The notes beneath the pieces were generated by a model. The model searched no databases and was not told where the DNA came from. It saw only the letters and a program-made list of their open reading frames with translations. 64,000 nucleotides of DNA from positions 273,791-337,790 of the forward strand of contig JAMWFC010000073.1 of the NCBI GenBank assembly GCA_027475525.1, read 5' to 3'. Both the position numbers and the translations under genes were made by a program. Source of the DNA: Macrolepiota albuminosa (lineage: Eukaryota; Basidiomycota; Agaricomycetes; Agaricales; Agaricaceae). Below, one piece after another: positions 32,078 to 44,087 of this stretch (positions within the stretch are counted from its first letter, which is position 1; the number at the start of each line of letters is the position of its first letter).

Positions 32078-32545
32078 ATTAATCATAATTTCTTGGTGTG
32101 GATCGTGTTTTCAGGTCAGCAGACTAGCGTGTGTTGTTGGAGGCGAGACCGTCGTGGTTGTGAAAGAAATGAAAGGCGGACAGTAAAAGAGATCGTCGCC
32201 GGAGATACATAGTGCTCGGGGGTCAGCCCTCGTCTTCGCTTTCCCAGGATCTTGGCATGATTCGGTGATAGCCGAAATCAGGTTCAAACACGCGAGACGT
32301 CGCGATGTGGATTAATCATCGAAGGTCAGCCATTTTTTCTGACGTTACTCTTAGGATTCAGGTCTTACCCTGTTCGAACAAGAATGAAACTGCAGCTTCA
32401 TCGCGATCTGGAGAAACTGAAGAGCGAAGTTGCCGCGAGAAAAAACAGTCCATTTTTTGATATGTCGGGAGTGATTTGCGGTGTCGAAAACCTTATGACC
32501 ATCTTCACGTGACTTTGCTTTGTAAGTATCGAGCGTTCTTGACAA
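32078..32545 (+). repeat. Module S in left inner arm
   Basis: Collinear with the diverged copy at 19170-19590 and mirrored at 46474-46941. A small minus-strand frame (YICQERSILTKQSH) lies here, but no gene is recognised. Confidence 0.8.
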
Positions 32546-32607
32546 ATAAATATCAATAAATTGAGTGTCAAGGAACGAGAGTCCTCGATGTTTACTAATA
32601 CCAGAAT

Positions 32608-33529
32608 CCACACCTCCCGAACGTGAAGTTAAATCCTTGCTATCTACTTCTTGCTTTATGAACTTCATTGATTGATCTCTCACGACCCCAGAGTCCTGCC
32701 AGTAATTGTGGAACGACTGGCTCAAAAATGACCATTGAGAGGCGGCTCCATAGGCGGCACAATGAGTTACGGCGTCTGAATGCGGCGGCATCCTCCAACG
32801 GTGATGGTGGTGGTGATGCTGGTAGTGGTGGAGAGAGATCCCATCTGTAGAATAGCTGGGATGGTCTCGTGTGATCGACTCGCTCCGAGTTCAATCTCCT
32901 TGTTTATGCTCACCTCTTCTATACTTCCCCTTTTTCTTTTTTTTTTCCTCACTGGTTTCACAGAATCGTTCACAACCTGCTGGTAAGGCGATTTTGCGCT
33001 CCCCATTTTTTGTTTCAAGGTATTTATTTAGCCGACTTCTTGTTTTAGGGAGGGAGGGAGGTCGAGTGGGAGAGTAGGAGAATAGGGATCGTCAAAATTC
33101 TCGTGTCGATACCAAAGTCGACCAGCGACTTGAGCTACTCGCTGTCCGACAAAGCTGGTGTGACGGACAAAGCTGGAAATTTCGACTCAAAGTCGACCAG
33201 CGACTTGATACTAGCTGAGCTACTCGCTGTCTAGCCGATATCGATGTGCTTACGACCCCAAATTTCTCTTTCACGAGGCCATGTCTTTGTCCCAGCCGCA
33301 CAAGACGGATCCACCGGCCATCGATATCAATCTGAACCGAACTAGGCCCACAAAGAGAAAGAAAGGAATCAGCGAGCTGAGCACGTGATCACAAATTCGT
33401 CTTTGGACAATATTAATGGACTTGCCCCCTTTGTTTTCTTTCAAATCCAGCATTGTATATATCCAAGCTGAGGTATCTGTCAAAGGATCCCTTTGTCTCT
33501 TTCACCTTTTTCGAGTGTCTCTTTGACAG
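32608..33529 (-). repeat. Module R in left inner arm, ending in palindrome P
   Basis: Reverse of 45490-46411 and of 19738-20530. Palindrome P occupies 33477-33529. An internal imperfect duplication of TCGACCAGCGACTTG and GAGCTACTCGCTGTC lies at 33115-33152 and 33189-33235. Confidence 0.9.
33477..33529. repeat. 53-base imperfect palindrome P, copy 3
   Basis: CTGTCAAAG...CTTTGACAG, identical in layout to the other copies and paired with 45490-45542 in the opposite arm. Confidence 0.9.
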
Positions 33530-33650
33530 TATGGCAATCATCTAGTCGACATAATCTAATACGAACGATCGCGAGCGTCGGAAGTTGCGAGAAAAAAGAA
33601 GTGAGCGAGCTGAGCACGTGATCACAAATAATTCGTCTTTGGACACAATT

Positions 33651-34448
33651 GGGTGTTGCAAAACTTTCCGCAAAATCGACAATTGCGGCACATCGGGCCC
33701 ACCTTTTTCTGATCAGACTTCAGGTATCGGTAGGCTAGTATCTTAACTAGAGACGTATAAATTTATCTTTGTGGATGCACGGTCTGGAATTCTCTCGGAA
33801 GGAAGCCGGATGGCCAGAACGCAAAAACAGGGAGTTGCAAAACTTTCGTCACGGTTTGTCACACTGCCGGTTGTATCTCCGCTTCGGAGGACTGTCACGG
33901 GACTACTTTACTTTCAGCCCTCTGCAGTTGAACAAAGAATATGAGAAAAATGTAGCGCCGAACGGGTCACATCTTGGCACGCAGAGGCCTCCGAAAACAC
34001 TCCTCACCTCCGGTAGTCGCCTTTACGCCGATTCTTAAAGTAGTCACGTGTTTTTCATTGTTGATAACGTAAAGCTGACTTCAAATCATGATCAAATAGG
34101 AATCACACAGTGTCACGCAAAACATAAGATCAGCCTCTATATTCCTCCTAAGGGCATGAGGGACCTAAAAACTTGGCCAGAGCTTGCTTTATGTTATACT
34201 CAGTCTGTACCTAGAAGCTTGAGCAAAAATAAAGGCTAGAGATTAAGACCGAGAACAGTCTTTTTAAGAACTGCAAAATTTTGCCCAGTGATCAAGCAAT
34301 CGCAATGCAACAGCAAGCTTAATTCACACCAAATTTGAAATCCAAAATATATGTATATAGGTGTATTAAGATCGAAGAGGATCAGACATAAAGATGTTGC
34401 GATCTCTTAAAAAACCACATTTTGCAACTCCCTGTGGTTTTGCAACCC
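33651..34448. mobile_element. Small terminal-inverted-repeat element, possibly nested
   Basis: Ends GGGTGTTGCAAAAC (33651) and GTTTTGCAACCC (to 34448) are inverted. A second pair, CAGGGAGTTGCAAAAC (33826) and TTTTGCAACTCCCTG (34421-34435), lies inside. The flanks TCGTCTTTGGACA (left) and ACTTGCCCCCTTTGTTTT (right) are contiguous, with a few bases between, in module R (33397-33455), so this is an insertion into a copy of that module. It has no transposase and resembles a MITE-like element. Confidence 0.7.
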
Positions 34449-34746
34449 ATAACGTGTGATAGTAGTACTTGCCCCCTTTGTTTTGACCTCAGGATTGTGT
34501 TTGAGAGACTAATTTCAAAGTAACAACTTCGGGGGGACGACTGAAGACGCACTAATTGATTTTGATTTTCTATCGCACCTACGACTTGACAAAAACTGTA
34601 TAAAAGTCACATATAAGTTTCATCTCCAGCGAATGTCATAACATATAGGGCTTTAGTTCATAAGCTAAGTTATGTTCATTGGGGCTCGAGAATATTCCGA
34701 CCGCTGATACGACACGAGATATAAAGTCAACAATGAACCGACTCTG
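34449..34746. other. No gene recognised
   Basis: The right flank of the small inserted element (module R remnant CTTGCCCCCTTTGTTTT near 34468) followed by unrecognised AT-rich sequence. Confidence 0.5.
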
Positions 34747-35957
34747 TCATAGTAAAGAGAGATTTAAGAACGAAGTTGAGAATCCAGCGTTGGAATGGAA
34801 ATCCTCCTGATCAAAAATCGCCAAACGTTGTGATTCATTTAAACATCGCAGCATCACGAGCTCTTCATCTGTAGTCACATGTGCCGTACGGAAGAGTGGT
34901 ATCAGTTCCTCCATATCGAACATATTCAGGAAAGTCTGAAGCAGCAACGGCAAACCCCGATTGTCGTGGCAGCTGCGACTCTCGACGTCGAGCTGTAGAC
35001 GTTATGATTAGCCCGGTATGAAGATTGATCTAGTTGTCTCGTAGACCTCACCGGATTGAATTTTTCGTCTTTGATGTTTTTCAAAACAGTCATTTTGTAC
35101 AGGTACGGCAACTGGTTGTTCGAGAGACTGTTAAAGAACTCGACTATCCCAGCCCGCCTTTTTTCAAGCTTGCTGAGAACCAAGAGATGTTTGTCATTAG
35201 TTATCCCCAATAATTCAAGAGCATTGATCAGAAGTTTTGCGTTTTGGCAGACATTGATTAAGTGTACATTATTCGGAGTCGTGATGATTTCAGAAGAGCT
35301 CTGAGCCAAAAAAAAATGAACGTTGGAGAGAGGAATATACAATATACCAGGAGATATCCATACCTCTGGCGTTGTGGCGCTGTTCTCGACGCGTCCGCAG
35401 ACAGCACCATCGCTGGCATCATCAGGACTTGGGACTGAAGCGATGTTTACTATACGTATGACGGTGCGACTTGGCAAAGGCTTTCCAACGATGGCAGCGC
35501 GTCTTCTCCTACCTCTTTTCCTCCCTGGGTTGGATCTTCCACGTATCCTCTCCAGTCGTATATTTTGAGTCACTTGACGTCTGCTGGCAGACAGGATAAC
35601 AGACAATGGCCAATTATCTTCGAACTCTCCGATTTCTGGAAACTTAGCCACAACCTGGACCTCAAGATTGACAGACCTGAAACTCAGACTCAAATAAATT
35701 ACTCACTTTAAGCTTGAATTGATTCCACTGTGCGGGACTTTGACGATGGGTGGTCTTAGATTTGTCGAGGTAACGTTCATCTGCATCGCGTATGAAAGCC
35801 TGCACTCGACATAATGATAGTTAGCAGTGTATATCAGTAGTCTCTTTAAACTCCAACCCACCCTCAATGCCTTGAACCGTTGACTCGTCCATGCATAATC
35901 ACCACGGAGCTTGCGGAGGGAGTATTGACAAGGGTATTTTTTCGGTTTCGGAATCAT
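34747..35957 (-). CDS. Unknown multi-exon protein in the inner spacer
   Basis: From ATG at 35957 (MIPKPKKYPCQYSLRKLRGD) about five exons splice in phase: AFIRDADERYLDKSKTTHRQ, VVAKFPEIGEFEDNWPLSVI, a basic stretch (RGRSNPGRKRGRRRRA) that could be a nuclear localisation signal, SSSEIITTPNNVHLINV, LELLGITNDKHLLVLSKLEK, and finally LQTFLNMFDMEELIPLFRTA to a stop at 34747. Total is roughly 330 residues. The basic middle and helical ends fit a nuclear or DNA-associated protein, but no domain is recognised. It is not duplicated in the window. Its neighbours are mobile sequences, so it may be element cargo or a host gene. Confidence 0.55.
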
Positions 35958-36753
35958 GAATTCTAGCGAATGACGTGGCCAAATGCCAGTGTTTGTTCAG
36001 AACGTGATCGAGTCCAAACAGGATGTTTGTACATACTAAGGCCCGAATAGACGGTCATGTGATATGAGGAGATCACAAACAGGAGAGAGCGCAAAGCCTC
36101 CTGTGACAGTGATCTTCCTCCCAGGACTGAGGACGCCTTGTACTACCGGCCTATACGAAGAGTTACAACGACTGAGGCGCGAACATTGGATCAAGTTTTT
36201 ATGTAAAAATGTTTTCGAGGGAAAACGTTATAAGGTTAAAACGGTTAAGCGTCACGAGACAATTATCTTGGTGTGGGTTTGGTGTTAAGGCTTCCGATTC
36301 ATTCTTGAGGGTGTCGATTCAAACTAGTCTCTTGGAGGAAGGAAATTCAAAAACAGGTTGGACTGGAGTGCAACATAGTCATTGCAAATAGGTGGGCTCA
36401 AGAAATTTCAGACGTCGATGTCGAAGCAATTGGACCCAGTCATAGCAGGAGACTAGTTCAATGGAGACCACTACTACATCGCGCCCCGCAAGGACAAGGA
36501 GGTTCTTGATTTGCATAATTACGTTGTGCAGCTGTAATATATCGATAGAATGTTGGTTTAATAGAGAGAAATGGATTTAACTTGCTTACCATGCACACGA
36601 GGTCTGCTGGGCATCTGAAAAATAGTCAAGGACTTGACTTTGTGTGATGAGGTGCCACATACAGAAATGAGGGGTGTCTCACCGATGATTTGTGAAGAGA
36701 GCAAGGATTAGAAAAAGAATAAAGTACAATGGAAAAGCTACAAAAGAAAGAAG
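35958..36753. other. No confident gene
   Basis: A 74-codon frame from ATG 36064 has no recognised domain. Other sequence to 36753 shows nothing recognisable. Confidence 0.35.
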
Positions 36754-36769
36754 TTGGTGGTGAGATGGA

Positions 36770-36923
36770 CTAGCAACGTGAGAGAGCGCAAATGCGCTCA
36801 CCTGGGCAGCAGATGGGGAAGGAGGCGAACGGAGGAGAAGCCACCCAAGATGTCTAAGACCGCATGCCATGCTGACCACACCGCGGCATCTGCCAGACCC
36901 TGGCGCCGTGCCGTGATCGGCTC
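36770..36923 (-). repeat. Diverged fragment of the YR retrotransposon terminal repeat
   Basis: The reverse complement matches about 4469-4615 of the left terminal repeat (CACGGCGCCAGGGTCTGGCA, TGCTGCCCAGGTGAGC, GCTCTCTCAC). It is diverged and truncated on both sides, so it comes from an older insertion, not from the element at 4.3 kb. Confidence 0.85.
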
Positions 36924-36927
36924 ACCT

Positions 36928-37005
36928 TCTTCCGCTGTCGTTTGGAATCGGACTACGCAAAAAATCAAAAATGGGTTACAAGAGAGAAGCCAAGTATACC
37001 AAGTG
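36928..37005 (-). pseudogene. Small fragment of a JmjC gene
   Basis: Near-identical to 28852-28925, covering the end of an intron and the exon start encoding Ser-Asp-Ser, in the same orientation. It abuts the retrotransposon-repeat fragment directly. Confidence 0.8.
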
Positions 37006-37239
37006 AAAACCTGCAGTCCGGTAGCTCGATTGTTAAAATCGTCGTTTCAAACTTACACCGGCTTTTGGTTTGTTGGCGAGCTTGGGTGAATCCAGAACTC
37101 GAGGAAAAGGAGGAAGATAATGGTGTGGTCTGGACAAGCACAGGCTTATGCTTCACGTGCTCATTCTAGCACGTTCTTTTGTCACTATCAATAACCAAAA
37201 TAACATCGACTCGACAAAAGACGGTGTAATACATTGTTA

Positions 37240-39084
37240 CTACTCTATATGATCTAAAATGAGAGTGGGCAGACTGGTGATCACCGTTTCAATGGCGTGA
37301 CCAGTGGCTGTCGTAGTAACACCAGCTGTTAAAGTAGATCTTGAATATGTAGTTAACTCTACGTTTGACAAATGAACAGGGCCTTGAGTGTCAGTGTTGA
37401 TTGTAATTTGAACCACAGATGCAGTGCTCTCGACTTTGACTTTCCCAACAACCTTTCAAAAAATTGAGTTAAAAATGACTTCAAAGAGTACTGAGTGACA
37501 TACCTGCCAAAAATAAGGCATCCAGATCGTATGGGTTGCCAATAAGATAATAGGGAGTGACTGGAAGAACCACACGATAAGTGTGTCGAAAACCTTATGA
37601 CCATTTTGTGATCGACCAGTATGACTATGTGTTCGTGTTAAGGAAGACGCAGATAGAGTTCTCTTATCTGACCGGTAATCCTGATGGCATTGACCATCAG
37701 TCGAGATACAAAAGATTGCTGAGAGGGGAATTTGACTTACCACTTTCTCCCAAATATAGATTGTAGGCTTCTTGGATGAGGATCCACATGCAATTAGATG
37801 TCGATGATCTCCCAGACTTACAGCTGCAACGGTCTGCAACTTATCAGAAGCTAAGGGGAGGATATGAACTATGTAAAGACAACACTGAATAGAGGCAAAC
37901 TCACGATTTCCAGATATCAACTCTTGACATTGCCTTTTTGAAGTAAGATCTATGATCTGTGCAAACTGCTGATCACTTCCGCAGACAGCAATTTTCCCCC
38001 TTTCAGCAAAAACGACACCCTTCACAAACCGTTCAGCTGCCTTTGACAGTATAGAGCTAAGAAAAGTGCCAGAAGGAAAACGATATAGATCAAAATCGTT
38101 TGTTGTAAGGTTGTCAATGAGGAGGATATTGTCATCTGGAGACATAGCTGCATTTCCACTAAGTATAGAAATCAATATCACTTAGTAATAAGACATTAAA
38201 ATCATTAAAATACGTACATTCCACCCAATAATAGTTTCCTCCATTCAATTGTTGCATTGTCTCCATTGTAGCTAACACTGATATTCTTTTTTAGAGGTTA
38301 TGCTTCTGAAATTTAATAAACACTCACATCTCGCCTTGTTCAAGGAATGTAGAGAGTACATAGCGATTTCCAGGGCCAAAAAATTGAAGGAAGCGAGGAA
38401 TATCTTGTAATTTGACATCCCAGAGAGGGGTCAAGTGTCCTAAAATTGCCTTGTCAGGATGAAGAATCTGTGTGATGAGAGAAGACTTACCACTACGTAG
38501 TTTGAACATCTTTAATAGCCCCGAATGGCTGGCTAATGCAAGTCTTCTATTCACATGGTCGTAGGCTTGGGCTTCAACTGCGTCGTTGACATCAAATGGG
38601 AACACCGTTGTTGCCTCTTTCCATAAAAATTTCTAACCAATAGACCAGTTAAAATGTATCAAAGAGACAAGGAAAAGTTTGTACCATGCCTTCCGTAGCC
38701 TTAGGACAGAGAGTATGAGAACCTCGACCAGTACCAACACTGATCCAATCCGAGAACCCTTCTGGAGATGAATCGCAATGGAGCCATTCAATCGATGTGA
38801 TCTGCGCCCAGTTGTGGCTGCAGTACGATTGTATGCACTGATTGGCAGAAAGATCCCAAACTCTTATAGTGTCATCATCGCCTATAAATGAAGCTTCAGC
38901 CTCCGGTTAGGAAACAACTTGTAAGCAAATACCCCCAGAGAGCAATATTTGACCATGGGGAGAAAAGACAAGACAGTTGATGCCTTCCAGCGAACCTTTA
39001 AGACGGTGACAAAGGGTGTAGTTTTTTGACTAGAAAAGAAAGGATGTCAGAAACACACCATATGTAATAGAAATGTCATACCAT
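37240..39084 (-). CDS. WD40-repeat protein with C-terminal membrane segment
   Basis: From ATG 39082-39084 a first single-codon exon splices to KGSLEGINCLVFSPHGQI LLSGG and GDDDTIRVWDLSANQCIQSY, a canonical WD40 blade. Further blades include SHSGLLKMFKLRSGKSS, LIDNLTTNDFDLYRFPSG and LIACGSSSKKPTIYIWEK. After the propeller comes a hydrophobic stretch (LPIILLATHTIWMPYFW) and a Thr/Val-rich end (VQITINTDTQGP to LPTLILDHIE). WD40 propellers are protein-interaction scaffolds; the partner is unknown. The layout parallels the outer-arm WD40-like gene. At about 37575-37740 there is an interruption resembling module S (GTGTCGAAAACCTTATGACC), which may disrupt an intron or the frame. A fragment is duplicated at 16717-16879. 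Confidence 0.65.
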
Positions 39085-39926
39085 TTCTCAGCAGGTATTA
39101 GTAGTGAAACAGACAGCTAGCAACGTCTGAACGTGTTGATTTGATAATGAAACTAAGAAGCAGATGTCACAGATTGTGACATGTAATTTTAGTCAAACAA
39201 ATTGATATGCCTTCTATGATGGTGGCCACAGCGTTTGTGCGTATTATCTTCATGTGTACAAGATCGATCTCAATGGAGGGCATGCCTTCATTTTCTTGCC
39301 CTATTCTGCTTCTCTTTCACTTTCTGATGAATCGGAAGCGTCGAGTGTTTCGCCTATTTCGCCTGTTTTCCCGGTTCAAATCGGCAATTTCTCTTAGCCG
39401 CGCTTACTTCTCCGAACTACCTGATCTGGATCGCCGGCTCCGACTATGTATAAAGTGACAAAATAGATCAAAACATTCTTTTACTCAAGAAATGAATGGC
39501 TCTACAATCGAAAGGAAAAAACCGACATACATGATTGGCCACCAAGGTTTGGGGTATAGGAGAGCTCACCAAAAGTTTAGAAACTTCTTGTATATGTAGT
39601 ACTCTACGACGCAGTATTTATTTGTAGAGAACGCTTGATACTTACAAAGCAAAGTCACGTGAAGATGGTCATAAGGTTTGAATCACTCCTGACATATCAA
39701 AGTGTTCCAATTTAAATTAGCAGGACGTGAGGGCTTTCATGGGGCGACGTACGTAAAGCGGGAGGACGGAGATTGGGCGGAGAATCCAGTGGTCGTGGTC
39801 AGTCAAAGGAGCAGCATATTCTTCGACATCTGTAATGACTCGAATCAGCGTTCAATGTGCATAAATCTCCCTGGGAAAAAACATACCGAACCAGACATCG
39901 GTTAGCCAGACTATAAGTTTCTTGCC
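39085..39926. other. Mosaic of repeat fragments upstream of the transposase
   Basis: Bases 39408-39560 match 24438-24605; 39618-39690 match the module S fragment near 46470-46560; 39700-39840 is a deletion derivative of 25455-25980 (AATTTAAATTAGCAGGACGT, GGGCTTTCATGGGGCGAC, GTCAAAGGAGCA). No gene is recognised. The transposase promoter presumably lies in the last 90 bases. Confidence 0.65.
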
Positions 39927-42900
39927 ATGCCACCTCAAGGTCACTCCGGACAGCCTGTGAATCAGAGACTTGGCCCACGACCTCCTCAAGCATGCCATCT
40001 TTGCACCTGTACTGAATGCGAACAGAACCAGATCATTGATCCTTCTGACCCTACCAAAGTAATTCGGGGTCAATATCTGGGCTTCAATGAAAAAAAGCGC
40101 CATAGGCAACAGGACCGCGCTCAAAAACGTGTTCACTCTAATTTTTATCCCATTGTGACTCCAATTATCATGGAAACATCTGCTGCTGAACCCATTCCTG
40201 CCGCTGCTCTTCCTTCACCAGCATACACCTCTCTTAAGCTCAATGAAATCAATAATCAGTTGCAGCACACGGTAGAAATAGACCTCGCCTCCGATGGGCT
40301 CGAGTTCCAAACACTGCCGACCACGAATCTTTCACCTCTGACGGCTGATTCGCCCCTCCCACTACTTGCACAAGATTGCTATCGTAATGTTCGCATGAAT
40401 GCTCATCTCGAGTGGCTTAGTGTCTCAGAAGCTGATTGCAAAATGTTATCCCAGCAGCACTTGAATGTAGAGGACCAGCAGAAACTTCAGTGGTTGATTG
40501 CTGAAGTCCATAAAAAGTATAAAGAGGCTAGCACCATTATCAGGATGGAGTGGGGTTGGCAAAGACAATTGGCTACTGAGCATGGAGAGCGTTTGGTTCA
40601 CACCGGTACTGTGATATTAACCTTTAAAATTCTTCATGTCTTTACACCCGTCTTCTAGGTAAATACGCCGATGCACCTTTTTGGCACTTTGAACTGGTCA
40701 CCCTCCTTTGCTATCTTCTAATCTCTGTGTCCCATGTGCTTTGCGGGGCTTCTTTATCTCACTGTGACTTTTTCCTAGGCGTTCTGAACTACATGTTAGA
40801 TCTTCTACCAAGGACAATATCAGGACCATGCACTCTACCTCGTGACACGCGCACTGTTGTGAACTCCATGGGATTGAACTCTGAAACAAAAGCCTTTGTA
40901 TGCTGTCCACGCTGTTTCTTCCTCTACACTTTCCCAGAAGTTCCAGATTCATGCACCAATCGCGTTTCAGCGGGGAGCCACGCGTGTGGGCGCTCTCTGC
41001 TCCAAAAACCGTCTTCCAGCAAAAAAGAACCATTGAAACGGCCTTACTTAACACAAAGCCTCAGGCACTGGATAGGCTGGATGTACTCCCGCCCGGACAT
41101 GGAAAAGTTTCTTGACAGATCCCATTCACCAGAGGACCCTGTGAAGGATGAAATATGGGACACATGGGATTCTCCCTCGGTGCGGGAATTTATAGGTCCT
41201 GATGGGAGTAAATTTACCAGCAAACACGGAACCGAAGGGAGGCTTGTCTTTAGTCTTAATATGGATGGCTACAACCCTTATGGAAATCGGTTTGCGGAAA
41301 AGACTGTCTCTGTTGGTGCAATGTACATGGTTTGCCTGAACCTTCCTCCTGCATTGCGATATAAGGCAGAAAACATCTTTCTCGTTGGCATAATTCCAGG
41401 TCCAAATCAACCTCATCAACATGAGATCAACTATATTCTCCAGCCCCTTGTTGATGAACTTTTTTATCTTTGGATGCATGGAATCTATTTGACCCGCAGT
41501 TCCTTGCATTCAGAGGGGCGACTGGTTCGTGCGGCACTTTTACTCCTTGTATGTGATCTCCCGGCCGCTCGTACAATATCCGGTTTTGCACATTTCTCTG
41601 CGAGGTATTTTTGCTCGCAATGCTATACAGAACTCAAAGACATTGACAATTTCGATCACGAATCCTGGACACCCCGGGAGCGCCTGGTCCACGACCAGCA
41701 CGCGAGGCAATGGCTTTCTGCCACCACTGAATCAGCGAGGCAGAAAATATACACGGAGACAGGGGCCCGCTGGTCGGAATTGCTTCGCCTTCCATACTGG
41801 GATGCCATCGCTTCCACAATGGTGGATTCAATGCACATGTTTTATCTTCGCATCCTGCGGCGACATTGTCGCAAAATTTGGGGCATGTCTGTGGAGTTTG
41901 AGGACGGGAATGGTATCACGTATGACATTGATATTGACCAAACAGCTGAAGGAGAACTTGAACAGGCTTATAAGATCTGGTGCACGGGGAACACAAACCA
42001 ACTCGAAACATTGCGGAAGACAGTTCTCAGACACTTGTGCAACAATTTTGGCTTAGAGTATGGTGGTACGAAGAAGAAACTGTTAAGAAAACTCCTGGAA
42101 CACGTGAGTTTCAACCTTGCGCCTTTTGTTGGACGTTCAGACCCCGACTCTCCCAGTATTCTTCACAGGTCAGCAAACCAGATAGCGGTGCAAGTGTGTC
42201 ATTGCCTGCCACTTCTACCCCTCAACAAAACCACCAACGTCCCAAGATTTCCAATAAACTTGACCCTGCCTCTCTTTCTGAATCTGACGTTAATTCTCTG
42301 TGGACAAATGCATCCAAAAGTTCTCTGGAAGCCCAGCCTAAGGCAGTTTTGACTGCTATATACCAAGCAAAGTTAGCACACCTTCCAGGGTTTGTACCGG
42401 ATGGTACTTCGCTCAAGGTTCCTGAGTTGAGAACACTGATCCATCGAAAGGTTTGTCAAACCACATGAACGTGATGGAATCTAATCCTGCATACCTCAGC
42501 GTATTGAAGATGGTGTCCTTGATGGAAATGGAAAAGTTGTCCAACAAGCTCAGCGCAAGCGCTCACGTGGTAAGACCTCGAAAGGGAGCCGAGTTTTGGG
42601 CAAAGGTGTACTTGCTGAAATCAGAACCGATATGGAGCGACTCATGCTTCCATCATGGGTTTCTCGTGTGCCAGCCCATCCGGGTGAGGCCAAATACGGA
42701 AAGTTTTCTGCTGATCAGTGGCGAACCTTTTGCACCATCAATCTTCCTGTCACTTTGATTCGCCTGTGGGGAGGAAAGGAACCCGATACTCAAGAAAATC
42801 TGATGCTGAGAAATTTTTTATACCTGGTTTCAGCAATCAAGCTGGCATCGTCAAGGTCTGTCAATACGGAGCGCATACAACAATACACAGATAATATTTA

Positions 42901-43791
42901 CACTTATCTGGTCACGCTCAAGGCGCTTTTTCCTGGCACATCCATAACCCCTTATCAGCATCTGTCTCTCCACTTTGGTGATGCTCTCCAACGCTTTGGA
43001 CCTGTCCATGGTTGGCGCTGCTTTCCTTTCGAGCGATATAATTATCTTCTTCAGAAAATACCAACCAATCTGAAATTTGGTGTGTATCAATGACATTCAT
43101 TCCACTTAAACCGATTTACTCCCTTCCAGGCGAAATGGAGAAAACGATGTTCAACCAGTTCATCCAGGGCCAAAAGTTGCGCGCCGCTTTCCAACCCAAC
43201 TCAGGCAATCCGCATCTCGAAACCTTGCTTCCTCTCTTTCAAAAGACATTCGAGTCTGATATAAGGGGAACACTCTTGGGCGATAGCCTCGTTTTTGACG
43301 AAACTTTTGAAATGCAGCAAGGCAAGATCGACTGGAGCCCGACAGACATTACTCCTTTAGAGGATGATGAATACAAGTTGTTTTGTGCTCATAGGGGTTC
43401 TCATGCACCGCGACGCGTTTTTATTCGGTCTAGCATCCAACGCCTTGGGCAGGTGTTTCGAGCAAACTCTGCGACAGACGGACATGTTGTTTGGACCACG
43501 CTGGATTGCAAATCATGGACCTGCGGAAAGATTAGGAGGATCTTCTCGGTTGGAAAAGTAACCGCTCAAACCTTTGCTCTTGTCGATGAATTTGAAGCCC
43601 TCTCCAGTAATGAAGAACAACATGATCATTTTCGCTATTTTGCCTTTGTCGGAGGCCGACTGTTCCATCACCAGTTCAAAGCTGTTCCAGTAGTGCTGGA
43701 CATGGAGCAGATAATATGCCATGCCGCGACTTGCATATTTCACGTCGAAAACCTTCCCAACACCATTCTGTGCCTTCCGCTGGATAAATAG
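39927..43791 (+). CDS. tnp2-family (CACTA/Plavaka-like) transposase, apparently intact
   Basis: Exons 39927-40605, 40659-42103, about 42169-42449, about 42500-43081 and about 43131-43791 splice in phase. The N-terminus has a Cys/His motif (CHLCTCTECEQNQ). Hallmarks of basidiomycete tnp2 transposases follow: APFWHFELVTLLCYLLISVS, FSLNMDGYNPYGNR, VSVGAMYMVCLNLPPALRYK, VGIIPGPNQPHQHEINY, PLVDELFYLW, LVCDLPAARTISGF and RYFCSQCYTEL, with likely catalytic Asp in NMDGYNP and VCDLP. The C-terminal part carries FGPVHGWRCFPFERYNYLLQ and ends at a TAG. The enzyme would cut and paste DNA at its terminal repeats in the nucleus. No stop or frameshift was found. Matching terminal inverted repeats for this gene were not identified. 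It sits in the spacer of the inner inverted repeat. Confidence 0.88.
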
Positions 43792-43854
43792 ACTCATTTT
43801 TCCGTTTTGGCGACGCGTTCGAACTTTCGAACCTCTTGCTTCTCTACTTGTTTG

Positions 43855-44050
43855 ATTTTACCATTTTCCCACTTTCCCACTTTACCACTTGCCACATTGT
43901 GCCTTTTTTCCTTTCCTTGTGACCGACCCATTTTGCCATTTTCTCATTTAACCTTAACCATTTTTGCCTTTGTCTTCCCACCTCTTCACCATTTTCCCGG
44001 TTCTTATACCACTTTTCCATTCTCATTCTGTCACTTTCCCTTAATTTTCC
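43855..44050 (+). repeat. Pyrimidine-rich subterminal-type repeat cluster
   Basis: Many CCATTTTCCC / CCACTTTCCC units in one orientation downstream of the transposase. The same motif occurs near 218, 1990-2090, 25230, 55690, 59900-60000 (reverse), 61695 (reverse) and 63500-63640 (reverse). Short reiterated motifs near ends are typical transposase-binding arrays in CACTA-type elements; here that role is inferred. Confidence 0.5.
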
Positions 44051-44087
44051 AAAATAATCATATATATTTCATGACTGCTATCATGGC

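Larger units (their letters stand above)
25813..33629. repeat. Inner inverted repeat, left arm (7.8 kb)
   Basis: Pairs with 45390-53206; every corresponding pair of positions checked sums to 79019, so the 7817-base alignment appears gap-free. I found four substitutions (28870, 28930, 32763, 32881), all CpG transitions. It contains the start of the Pro/Ser-rich gene, the JmjC unit (26423-32002) and modules S and R. Outer limit: similarity stops at 25813 within AGCTGGTC (read on the minus strand). Confidence 0.97.
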
